64,000 bases of DNA from Rebecca billardiae RCC1528 (Eukaryota; Haptophyta): assembly GCA_965240325.2 (NCBI GenBank), contig OZ251249.1:930001-994000 (forward strand). Direction: 5' to 3'. The notes beneath the pieces are model-generated. The model was given only the letters and a program-made list of their open reading frames with translations. It was not told where the DNA came from and did no database searches. A program made the position numbers and the translations under genes. Numbering within the stretch: the first letter of the stretch is position 1; every line of letters starts with the position of its first letter. Positions 21,046 through 31,573 of this stretch are shown in pieces.

Positions 21046-23359
21046 TCGCCGCCTCTTGAGCTCGGCGCCACCGCCGCTGCCGCCGGCGCCGGCGCCGGCG
21101 CCGGAGCCGCGCAGCCCGCCGCGACGCCCACCGCCGGCGCCCCCGCGCGCACCACCGCCGCCGCCTCCACTCCCGCCGCCGCCCTCGCCCTCCGCCGCCG
21201 CCGCGCTCAGCGCGCCGCCCTTCCCGCCGCCGCCGCGCTCGGCCGCCGCCGCTCCCGCCGCCTCCGCGTCCGCGTCGGCGCGCGGCGCGCGGTGGTGCGC
21301 GCGCAGCCGCGCGACCACCGTCTCGAGCGACTGCGGCACGCCGCCCTCGGCGCCGTCGGCCTCCGGCGCGCGCGCGCGCAGCGGCAGCTCGCCCGCCGAC
21401 AGCAGCGCGGGCGCGTCCACCACTGCAGCGCGGCCGCGCAGCGCACAGCGTGCGCGCGCCGCGCGTGAGCGCGCGTCGGCGCGGCGCGCGGCGCGCGCGT
21501 CGGCGCGGCGCGGGGCGCGCGCGCGCGCCCGCACCGACGGTGGGCCAGAACGGGCGCAGCTGGCGCGCGAGCAGGTCGACGATCAGCGCGAGCCTCGCCA
21601 CCGGCCTCCGCTCGTGCCGCGGCTCCGCACACCGCCCAGTCGCCCAGAGAGGGTCGTCGTCCGCGCCCACGCCGATGCCGCCGCCCATGAACGCGGCCGC
21701 GCCGTCCGCGGCGAAGTGCGGGTGCGCCGGGTGGTGCGGGTGGCGCGGGCTGCCGAGCGCGGCGGCGTCGGCCTCGTCCTCGCCGCCCGTCGGCAGGAAG
21801 AGCGCGGGCAGGCTCGCGTGCGCCGCGTCCTCCGCCGGCTGAAGCTGCGGCAGCGCGCCCAGGGCCAGCGGTCCCACCGCGCTCTGCAGCTCCGAGCGCG
21901 AGGTGGGGCGGAGCAGGCGCAGGGTGAGCGCCTTCGGGGAGGCGTCGGCGCCCCCGGGCGGCATCCACGCGCGCGTGCCCAGCGTCACCGTCTCGAGCTG
22001 GTCCCCGAAGATGCCGCACGGCTGCACCGTGCGTGTCGGCGGCCGAGGCCCAGCGCTCAGCTCGCGCGCCGCCGCGGTTGCCTCGGCCGCCTGCACCGCC
22101 AGCACCGCCGCCTCCGAGCGCTCCTGCCGGCTCCACTTGGGCTTCTTGGACGCGGGGGGCTCGGCGGGGGGCGGCGGCGGCGCGGGGCCCTTGGCGCCGC
22201 CGCCGCCCCTGCCGCCCTTCGCGCCCCCCGCGGGGTGCGGCGGCGCGGCGGCCGCGGCGGCCGCGGCGGCCGCGGCCGCGCCCGAGCTAGCCGCCATCGC
22301 GGCGGCGGCGATGGCGGCGGCGGCGGGCGCGGGCGGCGGGTGCGGCGGCAGCGCGTGCAGCCGGCGGTGGAGCGACTGCCCGCCGCCGAGCGCAGCACCC
22401 GCCAGCGCGAGGCCATCCCCGCCCTCCGCATCGACCACCGAGCCGTCAGCCGCGCCGCCGCCGCCCGCCTCGCCCGCCTCGCCGCCTCCGCTCTCCGCGA
22501 GCGGGTGCGGGTCACCGCCGGCGTCGCCACCGCCAACGCTCGAGGTGCCCGCGATCGAGGTGCCCGCCACGTTCGCCGCCGAGCGGATCGCCATGCCGCG
22601 CAGCGCGCCGGGCGGCGGGTGGTGCGCGCGCCCGCCGAGCCCGCCGCCGCGCCGGCCGCGCGCCGCGCCGCGCCCGCCGCGGCCGAGCGCGCGGCCGCCG
22701 CCCGGCGCGAGCGGCGGCCGCCCGCCGCGCCCGCCGCGCCCGCCGCCGAGGTACGCGCCACGCGAGCCGCCCACGCCGCCGCCGCCGCGGCCGGGCGAGA
22801 GCGGCGAGATGCCGCTGCCGCCGCCGCCACCGCTGCCGCCGCCGAGGCGAGTGAGCGCGCCGCCGCGCGCGCCGCCGCCGCCGTGTTCACTGTCGTCGTC
22901 GTCGTCGTCGTCCTCGTCGTCGTCGTCGTCATCCTGCCCGTCGGAGGCGTCGCCCGCGTCGGTGCCGGCCAGCGCGCTCTCGTCACCACCGTCCACACCC
23001 TCCTCCTCCTCCTCCTCCTCGTCGTCGTCGTCGTCGTCCGCCATCGGCTGATCTGCCGAGGTGTCATCAGCGTCGGCGGAGCCCGCGCCGCCGCCCGTGC
23101 CGTCGGCCGCGGCGTCCGTGTCGTCGTCGTCCTTGTCGTACGCGAGGTCCTCGTCGCCCGCCGACGCAACGCGCCCACCACGCACCGCCATCCCGCTCCA
23201 CGCCCGCCCGCCGCCGCGCCCGCCCGCCGCCGCGGCGAGCGCCGCCGCGCGCGCCGCGCCGACGTCGACCGTTCGAATCGCCATCCGCGCCTCGGCGGCG
23301 GGGCGCTCGGGCGGCGCGGGGGGCGCGAGGAGCGTGGGCGCGTGCCGCGTCGCGACCAT
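18306..23359 (-). CDS. Large unidentified eight-exon protein with acidic, RGG-like N-terminus
   Basis: I do not recognise it. Eight exons close in phase: 23359-21535, 21422-20712, 20551-20430, 20257-20053, 19916-19710, 19460-19367, 19215-19088, 18919-18306 (1301 residues). Donors are mostly G|GTGCG. The N-terminal third is disordered: Asp/Glu runs (near residue 90-155), then Gly/Arg-rich repeats, then a basic ASKKPKWSRQER segment that could be a nuclear signal. The C-terminal half looks folded and conserved: LRKAEYNTLVRQGALW, VLWIQRDFWMQHTSPQPGC, CEPYVLLHTSSLEIQ, LIVVHDFQSPWTAQQFQPLG, RRFYLGERCLVQQMPRARFD, FTSALHYPTLLS, THLLFDIAERANNPRMVGLS. Exons 3-7 fall entirely within this region. The start is uncertain: 23359 (MVATRHAP) or 23284 (MAIRTVDV), and the frame stays open further upstream. 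Introns 6 and 7 share an odd repeated motif (see findings). Confidence 0.7.
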
Positions 23360-23742
23360 GCCGCCGCGCTGCTCGGCTGCCTGCCCGCCTGCGCTGGCCT
23401 CGCGCGCTCGTGCGCGCAGCCGGCGCGGCCTCGGCTGTGCTCGGGCGGCCGCACTTGCTGGCCACCGCCTCGCTGCTGTCGCCGCCGCGTCGACCTCGCA
23501 CGATCCCTTGTTCCTCGCTGCGCCAGGGGCAGCCGGGCGCGCGCAAAGCTCCGGCCGCAGCTTGGCCAGTAGACGCTGAGAGATGCACTGGTCGCTCCAC
23601 CGGAGAGGGCCCGTTCCTTTGTGTTTGCGACGGTTTTCGACGCGCGAGCGGCCAAAGCCGTCCGGCGATTCCGCGAGCACACGCCCATTCGTTTTCTTCT
23701 CGCGGCCGGCCGTCGCGCGCGGGACGGTGAGTGACTGCGGCG
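23360..23742. promoter_or_regulatory. Divergent upstream region
   Basis: 383 bases between the start of the unidentified gene (minus) and TMEM97 (plus). The minus frame stays open through it, so part could be N-terminal coding sequence if an upstream ATG is used. Confidence 0.4.
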
Positions 23743-24491
23743 ATGGCGCCACCGCCGTCGTGGGTTGACTCGCTGATCGTCGCGTACCTGCTGGCGCACG
23801 GCGTGATCGCGCTGCTGGTCGACGTGCAGTCGATCGTGCCCGACATCGCGCCCTCGCTCCTCCCGCTGTACGAGGCCGCCGGCCTCCGCGCCATCGTCCG
23901 CTCGTGGGCGAACGTTCACGGAGACTTCCTCGTCGCCACCAACCCGCTCTGGTTCAAGAGCTTCATCGGATGCGAGGTGCGCGCGCGCGCGCGCCGCCCG
24001 GGCCTCGGGCGGTGGGCTGAGAGCGCGACACATTGCTATCGCGCGGCCGTCGTGAGGTCCAGCAGTGCGCGCATGCGCTGCGCACCGCGGGAGATGAGCC
24101 GACATCACTCGCGCGCGGCGCGCGCGGGCGCGCCCACTGGCTGACGCAGCTCCTCTTCCAGGTGCCGGCGTGCTTCGCGCTCGCACGCGCGTGGTCCCGC
24201 CGCCTCGAGTCCGCGCGCATGCCCGCCGTCGTCTACTCGGTGCACGTGCTCACGTCGATGGCGCCGATCTCACTCGAGCTGTGCGCGGCACGGTACGCGC
24301 CGCAGCAGCGGCCGCACCCGCCGCCGAGTGGCGCGCGCGGCGGCGAGCCGGCGCTGCCGCCGCCCACGCTCGTGTGCCTCGTGGTGTACGGCGTGTGGAT
24401 CGCGCTGCCCGCGCTGCTCCTCTCGCGCGCACTCGCGCCGCCGCCCATCTTCGGCGCCGCGGGTTCCAGCGCCAAGGGCAAGCGCGCGTGA
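23743..24491 (+). CDS. TMEM97: TMEM97/sigma-2 receptor homologue (EXPERA domain)
   Basis: Exons 23743-23976 and 24150-24491, intron 173 bases (donor TGCGAG|GTGCGC, acceptor GACGCAG|CTC), phase 0; 191 residues. Four membrane segments are expected. Conserved EXPERA features are visible: LLVDVQSIVPD in the first loop (vertebrate TMEM97 has LLLDLQ there), NPLWFKSFIGCE spliced to LLFQVPACFALARAW (the WFKSF..CE..FQ block), then MPAVVYSVHVLTSMAPI and a final helix LVVYGVWIALPALLLSRAL. The C-terminus ends SSAKGKRA, lysine/arginine-rich like the ER-retrieval tail of the family. TMEM97 is an ER/lysosomal membrane protein linked to sterol handling and NPC1 turnover in animals; the role in an alga is inferred. 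The upstream GTG at 23731 was rejected in favour of this ATG. Confidence 0.92.
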
Positions 24492-24523
24492 GCCGTGGCC
24501 GTGAGCCCTCGACACAGACCGCT

Positions 24524-25147
24524 TCAATCAAGGGGCGCGGGCAGCGAGTGCGCGGGGCGGCGGCACACGTCCTCGCTGCTGCGGTGCTCAAACCGCGCCG
24601 ACAGGTCGCCGAGCGCGGGCATGGCCTCGTTGGCGAACGCGCCCACGTTCGCGCCCACGTCGAGCACGAGCAGCGGCCGCGCGCCCGTGCCCGCGTCCAT
24701 GCGGCAGCGCGCGAGCCGCGCCTCGCGCGTGAGGTACGGCGGCACGACCGCTGCGTCCGAGCAGCTCGTCTGCGCGTGCAGCTTCTGGAACTTGGCGCGG
24801 CGCCACGCGGCCCGCATGTGCTCGCGCCAGTGCGCGAGGTTCGCCATCCGCAGCTCGGCGGTCTCGTTGCGAGCTGCTCCGGGCGACTTCGGAGGGGCCG
24901 CCGGCGACGACGGGTGCTCCTGCTCAGGGCTCCTGCTGCGGCCACCTCCGCGCCAAGCGCGGCCGCTGCATCGCGCGCGCATGCGCAACGGCAGCCGCCG
25001 GCGCAGCCGGCACAGGGCAGACGGTGCTCGGGGGCCGAGCGAGCGTGGCGAGCATCATGCCCAGGCACCCGCCGAGAAGCACGCCGCCGCAACATGCAGC
25101 ATGGAGGCGACCTCGCCACCCGTTCAGGCGCCGCTACAATAGGCGGC
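24524..25147 (-). pseudogene. Truncated FkbM/SAM-methyltransferase-like relic
   Basis: The minus frame ending at 24524 contains ARPLLVLDVGANVGAFANEA, the glycine-rich SAM-binding motif I (DVGAN.G) of FkbM-type methyltransferases, preceded by plausible family sequence (LAHWREHMRAAWRRAKFQKL, PPYLTREARLARCRM). The frame stops about 30 residues later, so the acidic post-motif and the VDIEG region are missing. Upstream, in another frame, a membrane-anchor-like stretch (CCGGVLLGGCLGMMLATLA, about 25060-25115) lies directly before it, suggesting a frameshift or an unresolved intron. The 3' end lies 32 bases from the convergent TMEM97 stop. An intact relative lies at 25777. Either a decayed copy or a gene with exons I cannot see. 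Confidence 0.45.
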
Positions 25148-25255
25148 CTGTTGTCGGGCCAACCCTCTTCATCTATTTTCCTTTGGTCGGGCCGCACCGG
25201 GCACTGGTCTGGACCGGTTGATACAGGCCATCGCGGGCCATAAGGAGCTGTCACG

Positions 25256-25700
25256 TTAAGAAACTGGGGCTTGCTATCTGCGGATCTGGCGGCCTAGAAA
25301 CTGACTACTGAGGCTAGCGATTGGCTGGTTCGCTATACGCATAGTCACACTAAGAAACCGGGACTACGTCGTCCCGGCTGACGAGTGGTCCGCCGAGGGG
25401 CGAGGCGCAGTCGGCCCGTCGGGGACGCGGCGCGCGGCCCGACTACGAGTACAGGCCAAGTCCCGACTTCTCCTGATGACTGACTCCTGGCCAGTGCACA
25501 GCAGCATCCATGCAACATCATGCCAGATTTGCTCCAAAAAGGCCCAACATTTTCGTCGGCCTCGCCGGCCGGGCCTAAAGACTCAGCGGGGGGCTCTGCC
25601 CCCCTGCGCCCCCCGCGCCTGCGCGGCGGGCGGACCTAGCTAAGAAACTGAGACTCCGTAGGCGCTCGGGCTACCGAACGGCCAAATAAGAAACTGAGGC
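25256..25700. repeat. Dispersed TAAGAAACTGRGRCT motif cluster
   Basis: Five copies of a 13-15 base motif close to TAAGAAACTGAGGCT begin near 25256, 25294, 25351, 25641 and 25686, all in the same orientation, in the intergenic region before the FkbM gene. A separate short hairpin, GGGGGCTCTGCCCCC, lies near 25595. Function unknown. Confidence 0.7.
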
Positions 25701-25776
25701 TAGCCGTGAGATCTCTGACTTCTTATTGCCCGCGATTGCCTGTATCCATGCACGACGTGAGAGGGTCTCGCCCGCC

Positions 25777-26784
25777 ATGCCCAGGCAGTCGAGAGGACTC
25801 CGCGTCGGCCTCCTCCTCGTCGCCTGGTTCGAGGTGGCGGGGGCGCTCGACCGCGACGCGATCGCCGCGTGCTTCCCGCGGTGGGAGCGCCTCGCCCTCG
25901 CCACCGTGCGCACGCGCGACGGCCGGTTCGAGTACCCGATGGCCGTGCACGCCCAGAACGATGTCGTGTCCAGCGAGCTGCTGCGCTCGCACACGTGGGA
26001 GATCGACGCGCCGGCCGCGATGGGTGAGGGCGCGGGCGTGCGCATCCCGCCGTCAGGCACCTTCCTCGACATCGGCGGCAACCTCGGCTACTACAGCCTG
26101 CTCTTCGCCAAGTACGGCTGGCGCGTGATCACGGTCGAGCCGATGCCGCACAACGTGGCGGCCATCAACGCGAGCCTGTGCCTCAACCCGGACATCCGGC
26201 ACCGGATCACGCTGGTGAACACGGCGCTGAGCTCGCGCACGACGGGGATGTGCGGCATCCGCTCGCGGGGGGACCGGAACGTGGGCAACGGCATCCTGCT
26301 CTGCCCGGTGGACTGCAGCACGCACGGGCGGCAGATCCGGCACCACAACTTGAAGTGCGCGGACACCGTCCCGCTCACGACGCTCGACCGCGTGCTTGCG
26401 GCGCTGCGGCCGGCCTCGATCGACGTGGTGAAGGTGGACATCGAGGGCTCCGAGTGCGACATGCTCACGGGCGCGCGCTCCCTCTTCCGCGGCGGCGAGG
26501 GCGGGTACCGCCCGCTCGCTGTGCAGATTGAGAGCGGCCGGCGCGGGGAGAACGCGCGCTGCCTCGACAAGCTCGTGGCCAACGCGAGCCGGGAGTGTGA
26601 GCGGAGAGCGTACGGCGGGCCGGGGGCCGCGGAGGGCGTGGGGGTGCCGCCTGCGGCGGCAGAGCGCGCGGGGGCGGCACATCCGCGGCAGCAGCCGTGT
26701 GGCACCTACGCCAGCGGCCGCGCTGGCACCAGCAGCCCGGGGAGCGACCACTTCGTCTTCCTGCGCATGCCAGCAGCCGCCTGA
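25777..26784 (+). CDS. FkbM-family methyltransferase with signal peptide
   Basis: Single exon, 335 residues from the ATG at 25777. The N-terminus GLRVGLLLVAWFEVAGAL is a signal peptide or anchor, so the enzyme acts in the secretory pathway. SAM-binding motif I is FLDIGGNLGYYSLLFAKYGW (residues about 98-117), followed by VITVEPMPHN (the acidic residue after strand beta-2), then ITLVNTALS and IDVVKVDIEGSECDMLTGA, the diagnostic FkbM VDIEG.E motif. The C-terminus ends SDHFVFLRM, matching the terminal strand. FkbM enzymes O-methylate hydroxyls on sugars, polyketides or similar substrates; the substrate here is unknown, but secretory location suggests a glycan. A truncated relative lies 630 bases upstream on the other strand. 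Confidence 0.92.
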   Translation: MPRQSRGLRVGLLLVAWFEVAGALDRDAIAACFPRWERLALATVRTRDGRFEYPMAVHAQNDVVSSELLRSHTWEIDAPAAMGEGAGVRIPPSGTFLDIGGNLGYYSLLFAKYGWRVITVEPMPHNVAAINASLCLNPDIRHRITLVNTALSSRTTGMCGIRSRGDRNVGNGILLCPVDCSTHGRQIRHHNLKCADTVPLTTLDRVLAALRPASIDVVKVDIEGSECDMLTGARSLFRGGEGGYRPLAVQIESGRRGENARCLDKLVANASRECERRAYGGPGAAEGVGVPPAAAERAGAAHPRQQPCGTYASGRAGTSSPGSDHFVFLRMPAAA

Positions 26785-26927
26785 GCGGGCCGGGTGATGG
26801 CAGGGCCAGGCGGCAGTGCGGGCGAGTTGACGAACTATACGCGGCGTGGCCGCCTACTCTGGCCGGCCGACACAGAGTTATACTGTTATAGCAGCGTCAG
26901 CTGCCCCGGGCCTGCGTCAACTACATA

Positions 26928-28822
26928 GGTGGGCCCACAGCCATTTAAAAATGAAAACACAATCTCTCTGGCTTTTTCGGACCGCAGCCGTGCTCTTTTT
27001 CTCGCGCTGAAGTCCCTTTTTCCAGGCCGCCAAACTCCCGGTCCGGGAAGCCGGTCGATCGCGAAAGCGATGACCGGGATCGACCTGTGCGCGTCGTCAG
27101 CGCGTTGTCCGCCGCGCTTGCCCGCCTGCCATGCGAGGCACGCTGCGCCGCACGCCCGTGGCGTGCGGCGTAGCCCTCTGGAACGAGCCATGCGAACGGT
27201 TCATCCCTGGGTCATCTTCCCGGTCTGCCATCTCTCGCCGACAGTCGCACGTTCAAACACGGGAACAGCTTTGAGGATTGTAATGCGAGCACAACGCGAG
27301 CTTGGGACACCCTTGAACGAACTGGTACACTCCGGAGCGTTACTGGTACAGCATCTACATGGCATCCTGGCAAGGCCCAGCTACTTCTGCGGCCCTGCGG
27401 AGACCCGCCTCGTCGGTCAGGTCCCCGGAAGTCTGTGCGGTGTGACCGAACGCTGTGGCTGTTCACATGATCGTGGGCACTTGGGGAAGGATCTGATGGT
27501 CAAACAGCGGTCAAAGTGGATGCGCGTGCCGTCTGTTACCTCCCCGGCCTCGACTCAACTCTCAGTGCCGACGCACCTCAGGTGTTTGGAAGCTACGAGC
27601 CCCTTGGAGGGCCTCGAGCCACACGATTGCACGAGGTCGGGCTGCGCGTCAAGCCGGGTAGATCGCAGCTGATGCGCTTGTTGAGCCCTGTCGTGGCTCT
27701 ACGCGTACCTCAAGAGCCCAGCTACTCCCCCCGCGCGGCCGCACAGCAGTCGCCCCGCCTCTGCTTGGTCATCCGCTGTGCGCCGTGCTCGCTGCGGACA
27801 GTACAGTTGATGCGTTCACCAGTGATTTGAGCCCTTCGTGAGCCTGCCCGAGCACGTTGGTGGCGCCGCCGACGCCGGTGCACGGTCAGCAGGCGTATCA
27901 GCTTACCTGCGAGCCATGTCTCGCCCTGCTGCCACGCAGGAAGCGGTGATGAGTGCACATCGCTACGCGCGCGCGCGCACCACGGCGAGCCAGCTCGGCG
28001 CTGCGACGAAGCGGCCGTTGCGCACGGTTAGGCAAAGGACGGTCCAGCTGAGGACAGCTCGGACACAGCTTGGTCGCAGTGTAGAGCAACGGTTAGGTCG
28101 GGGCATGAGAAAAGGCGTTCGATGCATAGCAGTGCCTGCCTTGAACGCCACAGATGAGCTCTCGACGAACCTTGTCCGCCGTGTTTACGCTGCGGGCTGC
28201 TGGATGGGCCCGGCGCCGCGTGCACCACTCCTGCTTTCCTTGACCACGGCGGGCGGGCTGGCGCCGCGACTCGGTGCGGCTCAATCTTTGCCCACGGCTC
28301 CTTAAGACTCATCCTTCGAGGGTAGAAGGGTTGGAAAAATTCTTAGGTGTCACATGCACGCCGTACGGCTGCTACGAGAGCAGTCTGAAACCGTCTGAAA
28401 TACTATGGCAGCCATGCTGATCAGCATGGCGGTGTATATGTAACGCACGAGTGTAACGGCCGTTATCCCGTATTCTCACAGTGCCCATATACGCCGTATA
28501 TGTGACAATGGGTGTGCATGCTGCTGAAGACCTATGATCAGCTCATCAAAGTGCTATATCAAAGTGACGTCTGTCGACCCTATATATATCACGTTTAAGA
28601 CGCCCGTTACATGGCCGTTACATTGGCCACATGCCATTTCCAATAAGTAAATAGGACCACCGTTACGTCCTATATTTACAGCATGTACCACTGGTTTTTT
28701 AACCAGGCAGGCCGCAGGGGCCATCTCATGGGGCTGGAATCCAGCTCGAGACGAAAGTAAACATCGCGCTATGAGCTCGCGCTCTGCGTCACTATAATCC
28801 CACAGTGGCCAGTGGGCCCACC
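26928..28822. mobile_element. TA-flanked inverted-repeat element C (GGTGGGCCCAC termini)
   Basis: Starts GGTGGGCCCACAGCC and ends with GTGGGCCCACC, an 11-base perfect terminal inverted repeat with partial extension, flanked by TA on both sides. Length 1895 bases. The termini resemble those of the two elements at 29617 and 41213 (GGTGGGTCCCT), but the interiors differ. The last third is AT-rich with several GTTACAT-type repeats and a perfect 20-base palindrome (28411-28430). No intact transposase frame is recognisable. A TA duplication is typical of Tc1/mariner-type elements, but superfamily membership is not shown. Confidence 0.7.
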
Positions 28823-29616
28823 TAAACTACAGGGGCTCCAACATTAAACTGGACACTTTGGGCAGCAGCTCAGCGTACGGCCTGTGGCTGCCTCGCGCGG
28901 GGTCAGGAGTGGCCAGCTCGGCTCGTGTGCACCCCACTAGGTCTGTCTGCGACCGCGCATAGCCGGGCAGCCCGCGTGGAGCACCCCTCTGGGTCATGCG
29001 GACAGTCGGCACAAGGCTGGTCGTGAGGGCCGTGAAGCAGCCGTGTGGCTTCTGCGCATGTCTGTAGCCAGCAAGCCCGCTCAAGGCCGCGCAGATATTA
29101 TTACGTGGCATGGTCGATGACTATGCGGCATGCGCTCGACAGCCCTGGGCAAGCCCGGACGTAGCGCTACACCAGGAGTATATACGGCTCGATCGGACCA
29201 GCCTACCAGTTGCGCACCTCGCTTGCACAGCTGCTGCACAGCCCATCGATCGGCTCTGGCCGTGCAGGCAAGGGCTACAGTCGGCGCCACTACCCGCAGC
29301 GAACGCTGGAGACCCACCAGTGCGCGCACCAACCCGCCCGCCGCCAAATGCAACCGTGCGCCAGATACGAATTTTAGCAGGCATGCCACCCGCGGGGGCT
29401 CCGTGGACCTGTTCAGAGCCAACCGCTAGTCGGTTGAGCTGTACATCCAAGCCAGCCCTGGCCACACGCTGAGCGCGCCGCTCGCTGCACCCACACCCTG
29501 TCGTCATCCGAGGAGTAAGGTCCATGGCGCTCATGCGAGCCTCTGGCCCATCTCATCGTTAGCAGCCGTAGTCAGCAAAAATCAGTGTCCGAACAATTGT
29601 TGGGGACCCTGTATTA
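28823..29616. other. Spacer between two mobile elements
   Basis: No gene or repeat recognised in about 790 bases of moderate GC content. Confidence 0.5.
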
Positions 29617-31573
29617 GGTGGGTCCCTGGCGATTTTCCAGCGGTCTTTTAAACATTTACCGGGTTCTCTGCTGGCCGGATTTCTTTCGCGCGGGGCGCGG
29701 CTCGGGAAAATCGCCGGGCCGCCGGCCGAGGTCCGATCTGAACGCTCCCGACGATGTCGGAGTGCCTCTCCAGCGCGACCGAGCCGCCGTGTGTCGGGTA
29801 GACTACTGCCAACACCTATCGCGCGCTCCAGCGCTTTGCGCGTGCTCACGGATGGGATCCGTGGTCACACATCCCCCGCCTGGCACGTGCCCGCATGTTT
29901 GACTCTCGCCCGGCTAGACGCGTACAGACAACTTGAATCGATCGGCAGGTGTTCGACCCGTGCCTTCGAGCAGGGTCACTTTTCGCTACAGGCGGGTCAG
30001 GCGACGGGAGGCATGGGTCACCACCAGGCATGTGCATACTCTTGACGCTCCCGCCATCTTGAGCAGCTCTACGCACCGTGAAGGTGACAATTGGGCTGCG
30101 CGCAAGCTGCTCGTGAGAACGCACGACAGCCAGCCCCGGGCTCTCGGGGAGCCATGTGAGCGATTGGCGACTTCCGAGAGGGCGTGTTTGGTGGGGCTTG
30201 GTACCAATCATCGACCAGCAGGCCTGGGATGGGTGCACTGAGGACTTGGGATGCTGAGAAGCCGCCGCGATGTGCATCGAGCACGCTGACTTGCCATCCG
30301 TGTGCACGATCCAGCGCCAGGAAGATCAGCAGGGCCTTTGACAGCGGCAGCAGGCGCTCAGCGATCCTTCCCTATGCCGAGTGTGGGCATAATATGCGGT
30401 GCTCGAGCGTGGTCGCAGGATATGGGTCCATTCTTGACAGAACGCGGTCGCGTTGACAGGCGCGGGTGCCACCCCACGCTGTTGCTCCTGCCATCGGGTG
30501 GTCCCACTCGTTCCGCTTGTTATCTGCGAAGACTCGTACTCAGCAAATCTACGGCTAGGCGTGGTAGACCCCTCAGACGCATGTCTGATGATTGCCCGGC
30601 ACGTTCTCGTCGTCACGTTGGGTGTACCTGAGCGAGCGGAAGCCGCAACGTGATGGCTAGGCCAGCAGCTCAACCATCTGACGTCTCGCCGGCCAACTGG
30701 CTGAGTGCTCTCAGCCTAGCAGCAGCGTCGGTGAACCTATCGTATTGCTGCCTGGCAAGAAGATTGCAGGAGGTATCGTCGACGGCATGGGCTGCAGCTG
30801 CGGTAGTCGTGGACTGGTGGCGGCCTCACGCGGGTGGGCATACGACGACCGGTGACACGCGGAGTACGAGCACGGAAGCCGCCGAGCGCGGCAAGCTCCG
30901 GCGGTGGCGTTGGCTGATAGTCCAGCCTCGACGGCGGAGGGCTCCCGTGTGACGACGGTGGCATGCTCGGTGGCGGGCGATGATGCGTGCCTCGGCACGC
31001 AGCCCGCCACAAACACTGCCACTCGCAGGCAGTCCGGTTGCGGCCCGGTTTGCCTGTGTCCGCGTCGCTCGGCGCCTATTCGATGACCCAACAAACGTAC
31101 CCACATATCGGAACGAATTTGAATATATAGTGAGCCACATCCACGGTCAATATAGAGTGGGTAAACGTCGTTCTATATACGGGTAATTGTCTATATACAA
31201 AGTGGGTAATCTGCTCGATCTTGCTGCAGTTTGTTGGAGGTATCCGCGCACAGCATAGAGCCCCACTCTTTGCTTCATAAAATGGTTCGGTCGGGTGTCA
31301 ACGGTTGCCAATAAGTCATTCCGATCGCATGTCGCCATCTAGCCACCATAACCATCAAGTAACGCTTCGCAAAATCTCTATGTGACACTAGTGGCGCGGC
31401 GCGCGCGCGCTCGGCCGCGCGACGGCACGCGGAGTAGGTTTTGAGGTCGAAACTTTTGCTCCGCCCCGATGGGACGCATTTATAGCGTCGATTCTGGGTG
31501 AGAGACGAAATCTAGGACGCCATTCTGAGTGCGCCAGATTCCAGAACATCGCCCCAGTTGGGAGGGACCCACC
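29617..31573 (+). mobile_element. TA-flanked inverted-repeat element D, copy 1
   Basis: Termini GGTGGGTCCCT at 29617 and AGGGACCCACC ending at 31573, flanked by TA on each side; 1957 bases. A highly similar copy in opposite orientation occupies 41213-43176. Both copies keep a short frame (here on the minus strand around 30650-30800) with LLARQQYDRFTDAAARLRAL, plus several other frames of equal length in both copies, but none resembles a known transposase and no long intact gene is present. It is either non-autonomous or a decayed element. Confidence 0.85.

Noticed and set aside
23268-23284. tRNA T-loop-like GTTCGAATCG
   Set aside because: No acceptor or anticodon stems can be drawn around it and it is part of the coding sequence or leader of the unidentified gene. 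No convincing tRNA was found elsewhere by eye.
20303-23572. A 1089-codon plus-strand open frame
   Set aside because: Antisense shadow of the unidentified eight-exon gene; it runs through that gene's introns without change of character.
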